62,579 bases of DNA from Tsukamurella spumae. GTDB lineage: Bacteria; Actinomycetota; Actinomycetes; Mycobacteriales; Mycobacteriaceae. Shown here one piece after another: positions 17,689 through 27,818 of the stretch. The stretch covers positions 1 through 62,579 of the forward strand of contig NZ_JAAXOQ010000027.1 in assembly GCF_012396015.1 (NCBI RefSeq), given 5' to 3'. Positions within the stretch are counted from its first letter, which is position 1. The number at the start of each line of letters is the position of its first letter. The notes beneath the pieces are model-generated. The model was not told where the DNA came from. It ran no database searches and saw nothing but the letters and a program-made list of their open reading frames with translations. The translations under genes and the position numbers were made by a program.

Positions 17689-18116
17689 GCACCCTTCCGC
17701 AGTTCCTCCAGTCCGGCTCCGGCGTCGCACTGACCAGCGCCGATCTGGACTCCCTCAAGCGTCGTGACCGGCCCCGGGTGCTCGTGGCCCGCGGCAGCCG
17801 GATGCGCACCAAGGCCGCCCTGCTCAACGAGGTCTCGGCCGTGCTGCAGTTCCCGCTCGACTTCGGCGACAACTGGGACGCCCTCGCGGACAGCCTCGGT
17901 GACCTCGATCAGCTCGGCGGGCAGGCGCTCGTGGTCCTCGGCGTGGCGCAGGCCGAGCAGGTCCTCGCCGATGAGGCCGGTGCCTTCGGCACCTTCGTCG
18001 CCGTCCTCGCGGACCGGGGCGTCCAGGTACTGCTCGCGGTGTCCGACGATGCCGACGGTCCGGCCGTGCGGTCCGCCTGGGCCGCGGCCGGCCTCACGGT
18101 GGAGGCGCTCGCGTGA
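17685..18116 (+). CDS. Barstar-family ribonuclease inhibitor
   Basis: A 143-residue cytoplasmic protein with the barstar hallmark FGDNWDAL at 60-67 and the following acidic segment (DSLGDLDQL) that blocks the active site of barnase/RNase Sa enzymes. It has no signal peptide. It is translationally coupled to the RNase gene upstream (4-nt overlap) and would protect the cell from unexported or incoming RNase. Its own stop overlaps the xthA start. Barstar-like proteins also occur without RNases, but adjacency makes immunity the simplest reading. Confidence 0.88.
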   Translation: MSTLPQFLQSGSGVALTSADLDSLKRRDRPRVLVARGSRMRTKAALLNEVSAVLQFPLDFGDNWDALADSLGDLDQLGGQALVVLGVAQAEQVLADEAGAFGTFVAVLADRGVQVLLAVSDDADGPAVRSAWAAAGLTVEALA

Positions 18117-18919
18117 TCATCACCTCGATCAACGTCAACGGCGTGCGAGCCGCGGTGAAGCAGCGGTCGGAGGAGAACCTCGGCATGCTGCCCTGGCTGC
18201 GCGAGACGAGGGCCGCCGTGGTGCTGCTGCAGGAGGTGCGTGCCACGCACAAGCAGACGCTCGCGGCACTCGCGCCGGCGCTGGAGGAGGGCTGGCACCT
18301 GGCGGCCGCGGAGTCCTCGACGGCCGGTCGCAACGGCGTGGCGGTGCTGTCGAGGGACGAGCCCGACGCCGTGCGGATCGGCTTCGGCAGTGCGGAGTTC
18401 GACGATGCGGGCCGCTACATCGAGGCGGATTTCGGCAACCTCACCGTGGCCTCGCTCTACCTCCCGTCCGGTGACGTCGGTACGGAACGGCAGGACGAGA
18501 AGGACCGCTTCCGGGCGGAGTTCGGGGCGTACCTGGCCACGCTCGGGCGTCGGCGCCGCGAGGTCCTCGTGTGCGGCGACTGGAACATCGGCCACACCGA
18601 GCTGGACATCAAGAACTGGAAGGGCAATGTCAAGAACTCGGGCTTCCTGCCCGAGGAGCGGGCCTGGATGAGCGAGCACATCGGTGACGGACGAGCGTTC
18701 AAGGACGTCGTGCGCGACCTGCATCCCGGCGTTCCCGGCCCGTACGCCTGGTGGTCGTGGCGCGGCAAGGCCTTCGACAACGACTCCGGCTGGCGCATCG
18801 ATCTGCAGATCGCCAACAACGCGCTGGCGAAGCGGGCGTCGTCGGCCGTGGTCGAGCGGGCCGATGCCTACCACCTGCGCTGGTCCGACCACGCGCCGGT
18901 CACCGTCGAATACTCCTGA
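18113..18919 (+). CDS. xthA: Exodeoxyribonuclease III / AP endonuclease
   Basis: A 268-residue exonuclease-endonuclease-phosphatase fold protein that incises abasic sites and resects 3' ends in base excision repair. Family motifs are visible: TSINVNGVRAA at 4-14, LLQEVR near 38, CGDWNIGHTELDIKN near 158, and the C-terminal WSDHAPV with its catalytic Asp-His pair. The GTG start overlaps the barstar stop, so it is probably translated from the same transcript, an unusual partner for an RNase/inhibitor pair. Confidence 0.94.
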   Translation: MIITSINVNGVRAAVKQRSEENLGMLPWLRETRAAVVLLQEVRATHKQTLAALAPALEEGWHLAAAESSTAGRNGVAVLSRDEPDAVRIGFGSAEFDDAGRYIEADFGNLTVASLYLPSGDVGTERQDEKDRFRAEFGAYLATLGRRRREVLVCGDWNIGHTELDIKNWKGNVKNSGFLPEERAWMSEHIGDGRAFKDVVRDLHPGVPGPYAWWSWRGKAFDNDSGWRIDLQIANNALAKRASSAVVERADAYHLRWSDHAPVTVEYS

Positions 18920-18929
18920 GCGCGCGTAG

Positions 18930-20063
<1,134 letters not shown>

Positions 20064-20102
20064 CCGATGTGATGTAGCGAACACCTGCAGGAGGATTCCC
20101 GA

Positions 20103-21101
20103 ATGCTCCAGAAGTACCGCGACAGGTGGCCCTGGTTCGATCACGTGATGGCCGCGGCCATGCGGTACCAGGACAAGAAGGGCGATTACTTCGGCGCCGG
20201 GATCACCTACTTCAGCGTGTTCGCGCTGTTCCCGCTGATCATGGTGGCCTTCGCGGTCGGCGGGTACATCCTGATCAACGACGCCGACCTCCTCGCGGAG
20301 ATCAAGAGCCGGATCGACTCGGCGATCAGCGAAGAGAGCCTGCGCAAGTCGGTCAGCGATCTGATCGACCAGGCCATCGCCTCGCGCAGCACCGTCGGCG
20401 TCGTGGGCCTGGCGGGCGCGCTCTGGGCCGGCCTCGGATGGATGGCGAACGTCCGCGCCGGGCTCACGGAGATGTGGGACAGCGAGGTGCCGAAGCAGAA
20501 CTTCGTCAAGACCAAGCTCGCGGACCTCGGCTCGCTGGCGGGCCTGTTCGTCGCGCTGGTCGCGTGCATCGCCCTGATGATGGCGGGGAGCAGCCCGCTC
20601 ACGAGCAGTATCCTCGACGCGGCGGGACTGGGCGACGTGCCCGGCCTGCCCTACCTGATCTCCGGAGCGACCCTGCTCATCACGCTCCTGGCCATGTGGG
20701 TGCTGTGGACCTTCGTGATCGCCCGACTGCCCCGCGTGCAGTTCCCCTGGCGCAACGCGACCCGCGCGGGCCTGCTCACCGCGGTCGCGTTCATGATCCT
20801 TACGCAGGTCGCGACGCTGCTCATCGGCGGCGTGATGCGGGGGCCCGCCGGCGCGACCTTCGGCCCGATCCTCGGCATCATGCTGTTCATCTACTTCACC
20901 GCACGGATCGTGCTGTTCGCGACCGCCTGGGCCGCCACCGACCCGCGCAACCAGCGCTACGTGATCCCGGCGGCACCGGATCCCGTGGTGATCGCGCCGG
21001 TCATCCGCCAGGAGTCCGATCCGGGACGCGCGGCGATCGCCGGTGCCGCGGGGCTGGTCGCGGGCCTCGGTCTCGGCTCGCTGCTGCGTCGCCGGCGCTG
21101 A
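20103..21101 (+). CDS. yhjD: YihY/BrkB-family inner membrane protein (YhjD-like)
   Basis: A 332-residue protein with about six membrane helices and the family signature GDYFGAGITYFSVFALFPLIM near residues 27-47. YhjD has been suggested as a lipid-related transporter in enteric bacteria; the actinobacterial role is open. AGGAGGATT lies upstream of the ATG. The last 30 residues form a glycine-rich hydrophobic stretch ending in RRRR. It probably shares a transcript with trpS. Confidence 0.85.
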   Translation: MLQKYRDRWPWFDHVMAAAMRYQDKKGDYFGAGITYFSVFALFPLIMVAFAVGGYILINDADLLAEIKSRIDSAISEESLRKSVSDLIDQAIASRSTVGVVGLAGALWAGLGWMANVRAGLTEMWDSEVPKQNFVKTKLADLGSLAGLFVALVACIALMMAGSSPLTSSILDAAGLGDVPGLPYLISGATLLITLLAMWVLWTFVIARLPRVQFPWRNATRAGLLTAVAFMILTQVATLLIGGVMRGPAGATFGPILGIMLFIYFTARIVLFATAWAATDPRNQRYVIPAAPDPVVIAPVIRQESDPGRAAIAGAAGLVAGLGLGSLLRRRR

Positions 21102-21102
21102 A

Positions 21103-22599
21103 TCAGGCGTCCTCGGGCGCGGTGGCGCGCGGGAGCGTCCGGCCGCGGAAGAACGCGGGCCGAGTCACGGCGCAGGCGATCATGAGCGGCACTCCGAGCA
21201 CCAGCATGCCCACGCCGATGACGAACACCCCGCCGATACCGCCGATCACGGTCCGCCCGTAGTCGGGGGCGATCATGTCGACCGCGCTCTGCGCGAACGC
21301 CCAGATCATGGCCGCCCCGCCGAGCACGGGGAAGACCAGTCGGAGCAGGAGGTTGCGCAGCGACCGCCGGACGGTCCGCCGGAAGTACCACGCGCACGCG
21401 AAGGCGGTGATCGCGTAGTAGAACGCGACGGCCAGCCCGAGCGAGCTGATCGAGTCCTCGAGCGTGTTCCTGCTGAGCAGCGCCAGGGTCAGGTAGAAGG
21501 CCAGTGCGCAGACGCCCATGACGACGGTGCCGAAGGACGGCGTCAGGTACCTCGGGTGCACGCGGGCGAAGCGCTCGGGCACCGCCCGGTACACCGCCAT
21601 CGCGAGGGTTCCGCGGGCGGTGGGAAGCACCGTCGACTGGGTGGAGGACAGCGCCGACAGCGCCACCGTGAGCACGAGCAGGCCCGCCAGCAGCGCACCG
21701 CCGACGGGGCGGCCGAGCACCGTCAGGACGTCGTCGTGGTTGTCCGGGTTGCCGAGCCCGAGGCCCGCCGCCCCGAACCCCGAGTAGGCCTGGACGGCAA
21801 TGGCCACCAGCACGTAGGTCCCCATCAGCACCACGGTCGCGAGCACCGCGGCCCGCCCCGGGGTCGAGGAGGAGTCCTTGGTCTCCTCGCCGACGGCCAG
21901 GCACGCGTCCCAGCCCCAGTAGAGGAAGATGCACAGGATCACGGCGGCCGCGATCTGCGAGGCGCTCAGCCCCGTCGGGTCCAGCCAGTCCCAGGTCGGC
22001 CGTACCGCCTGGGTTCCGGCTCGTCCGCTGTACACCGCCCACAGTGCCGCCCCGGCCGCGACGGCGAGCACGGCGAACTGGATCGACATCAGCACGTTCT
22101 GCATCCGCTCGGACACGACGATCCCGCGGTAGGACACCCATGTCATCGCCACGATCAGCAGGCAGCCGAAACCGACCACGGTGAGCCGGTTCTCGGCGAG
22201 TTCGCTCAGCCCGACGAAGCGCAGGAGGTAGGTCGCGGAGATCTCCGCGACGTTCGCCAGGCAGATGATCGCCGACACCGCGAGGCCCCAGCCGCCCATC
22301 CAGCCGATCCACGGGCCGAAAGCCCTACTGCCCCAGGTGAAGGTGGTCCCGGCGTCCGGGGTGTCCGCGGCGAGCTCCTTGTAGGCGAGGGCCACCAGCA
22401 GCATCGGCACGAAGGCCACCACGAACATCGCCGGCGCCTTGCCCTGCACGTGCGCGACGACGCCGCCGAGTGTCGCGGCCAGGCTGTACGCGGGCGCCGT
22501 CGACGACAGGCCGATCGCCATGTTGCTGAGCAGCCCCAGGGAGTTCGAGCGAAGTCCCTTGTCGGGCACCGTCACCGCCCCGACCGGCGCGGCGACCAT
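21103..22599 (-). CDS. APC-superfamily amino acid permease
   Basis: A 498-residue protein with about twelve membrane helices. The N-terminal LGLLSNMAIGLSSTAPAYSL is the unwound-helix-1 substrate segment of APC transporters. The specificity (amino acid or polyamine) cannot be read from sequence. The ATG at 22599 lies one base beyond the dacB stop (TGA-C-ATG), so the two are probably co-transcribed. Earlier in-frame starts would lie inside dacB. Confidence 0.86.
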   Translation of the reverse strand: MVAAPVGAVTVPDKGLRSNSLGLLSNMAIGLSSTAPAYSLAATLGGVVAHVQGKAPAMFVVAFVPMLLVALAYKELAADTPDAGTTFTWGSRAFGPWIGWMGGWGLAVSAIICLANVAEISATYLLRFVGLSELAENRLTVVGFGCLLIVAMTWVSYRGIVVSERMQNVLMSIQFAVLAVAAGAALWAVYSGRAGTQAVRPTWDWLDPTGLSASQIAAAVILCIFLYWGWDACLAVGEETKDSSSTPGRAAVLATVVLMGTYVLVAIAVQAYSGFGAAGLGLGNPDNHDDVLTVLGRPVGGALLAGLLVLTVALSALSSTQSTVLPTARGTLAMAVYRAVPERFARVHPRYLTPSFGTVVMGVCALAFYLTLALLSRNTLEDSISSLGLAVAFYYAITAFACAWYFRRTVRRSLRNLLLRLVFPVLGGAAMIWAFAQSAVDMIAPDYGRTVIGGIGGVFVIGVGMLVLGVPLMIACAVTRPAFFRGRTLPRATAPEDA

Positions 22600-22600
22600 G

Positions 22601-23899
22601 TCAGCGGCCCCGGTTCGTGCGCATGGCCGCACCGACGAGTACCGCGATGACCGCGAGGCCGCCCAGGCCGATCAGCAGTCGGGTCCCGTTGCCCATGCCC
22701 GACGGTCCGCTCTCGACGATCGCGTCGGGTCCCGCGTCGGGGTGATGGTCCGGCGCACCGGATCCCGCCGCGTCGACGAGGGTGCCCACGGACTTCCCGC
22801 GCAGCGCGATGCCGTAGTCGAGCAGGCGGCGGTACTGGTCCCAGTAGGTGTTCCCCGTGTGGGTGAGACCGAACATCTGGACGATGACATAGCGATGACC
22901 ATCCCGGTCGACGGCACCGGCGAAGGTCTTCTTCGCGTCGTCGGTGTAACCGTTCTTGCCGGCGACGGCGCCGGGGAAGTCGGTGAGCAGCCGGTTCTCG
23001 TTCAGGATCGGGTAGGGCGCAACGGATGTCGGTGCCGGCGCCGCGCTCGCACCCGGAGGTAGGGGAGCGGGCGGCTCGGTCGTGGGCACCGGCGGGTGAC
23101 CGGGGAAGACGATCTGCGGGGTCGCGGCGATCTGCACGAACCGCTTGTCCCGGAGGGCCGCCCGCAGAATGAGGGCGAGGTCGTACGGGCTGGTGCTCAT
23201 GCCGGGGGCGTCCAGGCCCGACGGGGTCGCGGCCCGCGTGTCGTGCGCGCCGAGCTCGGCCGCCAACGTGTTCATCTTCGCCACCGCGGCGTCCACGCCG
23301 CCGAGCTGCCGCGCAAGCGCATGTGCGGCGTCGTTGCCCGAGATCAGCAGCAGGCCCTCGAGCAGGTCCTTGACGGTGTACCGGCCGCCGGGGGAGACGC
23401 CGGCGGCGTCGCCCTCCTGCGCGGCGTCCTCCGCGGTCCCCTCGACGACGGTGTCGAGTTCGAGGTCGCGGAGCACGACCTGGGCCAGCAGCAGCTTGAT
23501 CGTGCTCGCCGGGCGGTACCGGCCGTGCGGATCCTTCGCGGCGATCACGGTCCCGTCGGTGGCGTCGGCGACGAGCCAGCCCGCGGAGTCGATGCCGGGC
23601 GGGGCGGGCGGCGCACCGTCGGGCACGACGAGGCCGCACCCGCCCAGCTTCGCGCCACCGATGGGCGGTTCCGGAACGGCGAGCGGAGCAGGCGTGGGCG
23701 CGCCGGGCTTGGGCACCTCGGAGGCGTCGACGGCGGGCGGCGGGACGTGTTTGTGCGGGCAGGCGTCGGTCACCAGCGTGGCCACCGCCGGCCCGGGAGT
23801 GGGCGACGGTGCGGGAGCGGGCGTCGCGCCGGCCGGTGCGGCGGCGAGCGCACCGAGTAGGCCGACGACGGCTGCGGTTCTGAGGGCGCGCGCGATCAT
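22601..23899 (-). CDS. dacB: D-alanyl-D-alanine carboxypeptidase (S11 penicillin-binding protein)
   Basis: Trims the terminal D-Ala from peptidoglycan stem peptides outside the membrane. The 432-residue protein has a signal peptide (1-25), a proline-rich linker to about 100, and the three penicillin-binding motifs: STIK at 132-135, SGN at 187-189 and KNG at 315-317. The third motif is KNG where most family members have KTG. A proline-rich insert (about 269-293) precedes it. One C-terminal membrane helix followed by RTNRGR anchors it. Mycobacterial DacB1 is the closest recalled homologue. Confidence 0.9.
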   Translation of the reverse strand: MIARALRTAAVVGLLGALAAAPAGATPAPAPSPTPGPAVATLVTDACPHKHVPPPAVDASEVPKPGAPTPAPLAVPEPPIGGAKLGGCGLVVPDGAPPAPPGIDSAGWLVADATDGTVIAAKDPHGRYRPASTIKLLLAQVVLRDLELDTVVEGTAEDAAQEGDAAGVSPGGRYTVKDLLEGLLLISGNDAAHALARQLGGVDAAVAKMNTLAAELGAHDTRAATPSGLDAPGMSTSPYDLALILRAALRDKRFVQIAATPQIVFPGHPPVPTTEPPAPLPPGASAAPAPTSVAPYPILNENRLLTDFPGAVAGKNGYTDDAKKTFAGAVDRDGHRYVIVQMFGLTHTGNTYWDQYRRLLDYGIALRGKSVGTLVDAAGSGAPDHHPDAGPDAIVESGPSGMGNGTRLLIGLGGLAVIAVLVGAAMRTNRGR

Positions 23900-23907
23900 C
23901 GCGGCTC

Positions 23908-23925
23908 ATGGTAGTCCGCTACGGT
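23908..23925. promoter_or_regulatory. Divergent leaderless promoters of dacB and the sucrase/ferredoxin-like gene
   Basis: Only 32 bp separate the two start codons. TACCAT on the minus strand (23908-23913) lies 8 nt before the dacB ATG, and TACGGT on the plus strand (23920-23925) lies 6 nt before the other ATG. The -35 region of each overlaps the other gene. Confidence 0.6.
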
Positions 23926-23931
23926 GGCGGT

Positions 23932-24804
23932 ATGACGGAGCGTTGTTCGAGTTTCACGGACGAGCCGCTCCCCGGCACCGCGTCGACGGAGACGGGCTGG
24001 CTCTGCATCGAGAACGAATCCGGCTGGGGCCGCGATCCGTTCTCCGGCGGAACCTTCGCTCCGGAGGTGGGGGAGGCCATCGAGCGGTTCGCCGAGGAAC
24101 GCGCTCTGCGGGTGCTGCTGATTCACCGGCCCGGCCGCGCGGGCGGGACCGGCCCGCGCCGGGTGTTCGTCGCCGACTCGGTGCCGGGCCGGAGTTCGCT
24201 GCGGATGTTCACGGTCGCCGACTACGCCGAGATCCCGGGCCTGCCCGTCGACGACCCGGCCGCGGGCGCGCCCGCGGGGCCGATCGCGCTCGTGTGCACC
24301 AACGGCAAGCGCGATGTGTGCTGCGCCGTCCTCGGCCGGCCGATCGCCGCCGAACTCGCCGACCGCTACCCCGAGCCGGTGGTGTGGGAGTGCTCGCACA
24401 CCGGCGGTCATCGGTTCGCCCCCGTGGTGATCGTGCTGCCCACCGGCTACACCTACGGTCGCGTGTCCGGCGCTCAGGCCGCGGCGGCCCTCGACGCCGC
24501 GCGCGGGGGAGAGGTCTCGACCTCCGGGCTGCGCGGCCGCTCATCGATCCCGCCGGCCGAGCAGGCCGCGGAGGTCGCCGTCCGTGGGCTCCTCGGTCCC
24601 GTCGGGCCCGAGGTCCTGCGCACCATGTCCGACGGTGCGCCGTCCGCCGGGGTCCACGCGGTCACCGTCCGGCACGAGGACGGGCGTGCGTGGTCGATGA
24701 CGGTCGCGGCCGAGGACCTGCCGCCGCGGATGATGTCGTGCGGCAAGAAGCCCTCGCCCGCGCGGGCCTGGCGCGTCTCCGGCCTGCATGAGGACGGGAA
24801 CTGA
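23932..24804 (+). CDS. Sucrase/ferredoxin-like protein (thioredoxin-fold iron-sulfur family)
   Basis: A 290-residue cytoplasmic protein of the Suc_Fer-like family. Candidate ligands for a [2Fe-2S] cluster are Cys122 (VCTNGKRD), Cys130/Cys131 (DVCCAV), Cys154 (WECSHTGGH) and His160; the CTNGKRDxCC and ECSHTGGHRFAP motifs define the family. Its physiological role is unknown. Start ATG at 23932 (MTERCSSF) is preferred over one at 23908, because the -10 box overlaps the latter. Confidence 0.82.
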   Translation: MTERCSSFTDEPLPGTASTETGWLCIENESGWGRDPFSGGTFAPEVGEAIERFAEERALRVLLIHRPGRAGGTGPRRVFVADSVPGRSSLRMFTVADYAEIPGLPVDDPAAGAPAGPIALVCTNGKRDVCCAVLGRPIAAELADRYPEPVVWECSHTGGHRFAPVVIVLPTGYTYGRVSGAQAAAALDAARGGEVSTSGLRGRSSIPPAEQAAEVAVRGLLGPVGPEVLRTMSDGAPSAGVHAVTVRHEDGRAWSMTVAAEDLPPRMMSCGKKPSPARAWRVSGLHEDGN

Positions 24805-24902
24805 CACCGATACCCGCGAGAGTGGTCACGTCGACGCTCGCGTGATGTGAGCGGAGTCATGGAGCGGTTCCGCCCGGTTTGGGCGGATACCCCGCGATGC
24901 AA

Positions 24903-24918
24903 TATTCCATCTGGAGTA
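24903..24918. promoter_or_regulatory. Candidate PadR operator
   Basis: TATTCCA-TC-TGGAGTA is an inverted repeat with one mismatch in an AT-rich patch 47 bp before the padR ATG. A weak -10 (TAGTGT, 24928-24933) follows. Autoregulation is typical of PadR proteins. Confidence 0.4.
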
Positions 24919-24964
24919 ATCGCGGCGTAGTGTTGCCGCCGAGCGCACGGATCGGAGGTGGGAG

Positions 24965-25546
24965 ATGGCGCGGGAACGGGCACTGACTCCGCTGGCGATC
25001 GCCGCGCTGGCGCTGCTCGCCGAGCGGGACATGCACCCCTACGAGATGTTCACCACGATGGTCGACCGGCGCGAGGACCTCGTGGTCAAGCTCCGGGCCG
25101 GCTCGCTCTACCACGCGGTGAACCGGCTGGCCGAGGACGGAATGGTCGACGCCGTCGGCACCGAGCGCGACGGCAACCGGCCCGAGCGCACCACCTACGC
25201 GATCACCGCCGCGGGCCGGGAACGGTTGCACGCCACCGTCGCCGACATGTTGGCCAGGCCCGCCGAGGAGTACCCCGCCTTCCCGCTGGCGGTGGCCGAG
25301 GCGCACAACCTGGACCGGGACACCGTCGTGGACCTGCTCCGCGCCCGGCTCGACCGGGTCGACAGCGACCTGCAGGTCATGCGGGACGGCCTGGCCCGCG
25401 CGCTCACGCGGACCCTCGAGGTCCACCTGCTCGATCTCGACTACCTCATCACGATGCGCGCCGCAGAGGCGGACTGGCTGCGGCGCACCGTCGAACGACT
25501 CGACGACGACACCCTCGAATGGAAGGCCCCCTGTCATGGCGAATGA
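24965..25546 (+). CDS. PadR-family transcriptional regulator
   Basis: A 193-residue repressor with the N-terminal PadR winged helix (LTPLAIAALALLAERDMHPYEM and the SLYHAVNRLAEDGMV recognition helix, to about residue 90) and a C-terminal helical dimerisation region (Vir_C-like). GGAGGTGGGAG lies directly upstream of the ATG. Its last 11 nt overlap the exporter gene that follows, so it most likely represses that operon until the exporter's substrate binds. Confidence 0.9.
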   Translation: MARERALTPLAIAALALLAERDMHPYEMFTTMVDRREDLVVKLRAGSLYHAVNRLAEDGMVDAVGTERDGNRPERTTYAITAAGRERLHATVADMLARPAEEYPAFPLAVAEAHNLDRDTVVDLLRARLDRVDSDLQVMRDGLARALTRTLEVHLLDLDYLITMRAAEADWLRRTVERLDDDTLEWKAPCHGE

Positions 25547-27035
25547 CGCCACCACGGCACCGCACTACGACCCGGGCGCGCTGCCCGGGCTCCCCTCCGG
25601 CTACCGCCCCTGGCCCGCCCTCTGGGCGCTGGTCGTGGGCTTCTTCATGATCCTCGTCGACTCCACGATCGTCTCGGTGGCGACCGACGCGATCTGGGTC
25701 GATCTCACGCAGGGCAAGAACATCAACGCCGTCATCTGGGTGACCAGCGCCTACCTGCTGGCGTACGTGGTGCCGCTGCTGCTGGCCGGCCGCCTCGGTG
25801 ACATGTTCGGCCCCAAGCGCCTCTATCTCGTGGGCCTGACGATCTTCACGCTGTCGTCGGCATGGTGCGGCCTGTCCGGCACGATCGGGATGCTCATCGC
25901 GGCCCGCGTGGTGCAGGGCTTGGGCGCCGCCCTGATGACGCCGCAGACGATGGCCGTGATCACCCGGACCTTCCCGGCGGCCAAGCGCGGCACCGCGATG
26001 GCGCTGTGGGGGTCCGTGGCGGGCGTCGCGATCCTCGTCGGCCCGCTGGCGGGCGGCGTGCTCGTCGACCGGCTGGGCTGGGAGTGGATCTTCTTCGTCA
26101 ACGTGCCCGTCGGCATCGCGGCTTTCATCGCCGCCGTGATCCTGGTGCCGAATCTGCCCACGCACAAGCACAAGCTGGACTTCCCGGGCATCACGCTCAG
26201 CGCCGTCGGTCTGTTCCTGCTGACCTTCGGGCTCCAGGAGGGGCAGAATCAGCATTGGTCCGCGCTGATCTGGACGCTGATCGCCGCGGGCGTGATCCTG
26301 TTGGCGGCCTTCGTGTGGTGGCAGTCCAGGGCCGTCGAGCCGCTCATGTCGCTCACGCTGTTCAAGGACCGCAACTTCTCGATCGCCAACGCCGCGATCG
26401 CGTGCATGGGCTTCTCGGTGACGGGCATGTCGATCCCGCTGATGCTGTTCGCGCAGAAGTCGATGGGCCTGTCGCCCACCCGATCCGCGCTGCTGCTGAT
26501 CCCGCTCGCCGTCCTCTCGGGCGCGCTGGCGGCACCGTCGGGCAAGCTGGCCGACAAGGTGCACCCGCGCTACCTCACCGGATTCGGCTTCGTGGCCAAC
26601 GCGGTCGCGTTGTTCTGGCTGGCGCTCGTCGCCCACGACACCACGCCGGTGATCGGCATCCTGCTGCCGATCGCGCTGATGGGCGTCGGTAACGCGTTCA
26701 TCTGGGGGCCGCTCGCCGCCACGGCGAACCGGAACCTGCCCTTGCAGCTCGCCGGCGCCGGCTCGGGGGTCTACAACATGACCCGCCAGGTGGGCGCGGT
26801 GCTCGGCAGTGCTGCGGTCGGCGTGCTCATGCAGCACCAGATCGAGGAGAAGTTCTCCGCCGCCACCGGACACGCGGGCGCCGGCGGAACGGTGTCCACC
26901 GGCGTGCTGCCCGAGTTCCTCCGCGGCCCGTTCGCCGACGCGATGGGCTCGACGATCATCCTGCCCGCAGCCGCACTCGTCGTGGCCTTCGTGATGGTGC
27001 AGTTCTTCGCGACGCCCACGCATCAGAAGCGCTGA
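25536..27035 (+). CDS. MFS multidrug exporter, DHA2 (EmrB/QacA) family
   Basis: A 499-residue protein with about fourteen helices. The motif FFMILVDSTIVSVATDAI near residue 35 and the loop GRLGDMFGPKRLYLVGL near 85 are typical of DHA2 drug/proton antiporters. The substrate is unknown. It overlaps padR by 11 nt, so the two are translationally coupled. The partner regulator suggests inducible export of a small aromatic or cationic compound. Confidence 0.87.
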   Translation: MANDATTAPHYDPGALPGLPSGYRPWPALWALVVGFFMILVDSTIVSVATDAIWVDLTQGKNINAVIWVTSAYLLAYVVPLLLAGRLGDMFGPKRLYLVGLTIFTLSSAWCGLSGTIGMLIAARVVQGLGAALMTPQTMAVITRTFPAAKRGTAMALWGSVAGVAILVGPLAGGVLVDRLGWEWIFFVNVPVGIAAFIAAVILVPNLPTHKHKLDFPGITLSAVGLFLLTFGLQEGQNQHWSALIWTLIAAGVILLAAFVWWQSRAVEPLMSLTLFKDRNFSIANAAIACMGFSVTGMSIPLMLFAQKSMGLSPTRSALLLIPLAVLSGALAAPSGKLADKVHPRYLTGFGFVANAVALFWLALVAHDTTPVIGILLPIALMGVGNAFIWGPLAATANRNLPLQLAGAGSGVYNMTRQVGAVLGSAAVGVLMQHQIEEKFSAATGHAGAGGTVSTGVLPEFLRGPFADAMGSTIILPAAALVVAFVMVQFFATPTHQKR

Positions 27036-27047
27036 AGGCCGCTCGGC

Positions 27048-27818
27048 TCAGCGGATCCGGCGACGGTACGCGAGCATCGCGGCGCCGTAGGCGACGACCA
27101 GGATGCCCGCGCTCCAGGCGAGCGCGGAGGCGAGCTCGGCACCGTCGACGGGGCGTTGCGCGAGCAGGGCGGAGATCGTGTTGACGATCGACGTGACGGG
27201 CTGGTGCTCCGCGAACGCGCGCACCGGCCCGGGCATCGTGGCGGTCGGGACGAACGCGGAGCTGATGAAGGGCAGGAAGATGAGCGGGTACGAGAACCCG
27301 GTCGCGCCGTCCACCGACTTCGCCGTCAGCCCGACCGCGACCGCGATCCAGGTGAGCGCCATCGTGAACAGCGCCAGGATCCCGGCGACGCCGAGCCAGG
27401 CGAGCGGGCCCGCCGAGGAGCGGAAGCCCATGAGCAGGCCGACACCGAGGATGATCACGACGGTGATCGCGTTGGAGACCATCGACGTCAGAACGTGCGC
27501 CCAGAGCACCGATGACCGCGCGATCGGCATCGACTGGAAGCGTTCGAAGATGCCGCCCTGCATGTCGTTGAACAATCGCAGCGCCGTGTACGCGATGCCG
27601 GATGCGATGGCCATCAACAGGATTCCGGGCAGCAGGTAGTCGACGTAGTTCGTGCCGCCGGTGCTGCCCTTGATCGCCCCGCCGAAGACGTAGACGAACA
27701 GCAGCATCATCGCGATCGGCGTGATCGCGGTGGTGATGATCGTGTCGGCGCTGCGGGTGATGTGCCGCAGTGATCGGCCCAGCAGCGCAGAGGTGTCGGA
27801 GACGGCGTAGGTGGTCAT
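27048..27818 (-). CDS. ABC-2 type transporter permease (DrrB-like)
   Basis: A 256-residue permease with six hydrophobic segments. The opening SLRHITRSADTIITTAITP and the central SGIAYTALRLFNDMQGGIFERF are typical of DrrB/ABC-2 exporters of drugs or lipids. It is translationally coupled to the ATPase gene (ATGA overlap). The reading frame extends upstream but that part is the ATPase gene in another frame. If the ATPase is truly broken, this permease has no local energy source. Confidence 0.85.
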   Translation of the reverse strand: MTTYAVSDTSALLGRSLRHITRSADTIITTAITPIAMMLLFVYVFGGAIKGSTGGTNYVDYLLPGILLMAIASGIAYTALRLFNDMQGGIFERFQSMPIARSSVLWAHVLTSMVSNAITVVIILGVGLLMGFRSSAGPLAWLGVAGILALFTMALTWIAVAVGLTAKSVDGATGFSYPLIFLPFISSAFVPTATMPGPVRAFAEHQPVTSIVNTISALLAQRPVDGAELASALAWSAGILVVAYGAAMLAYRRRIR

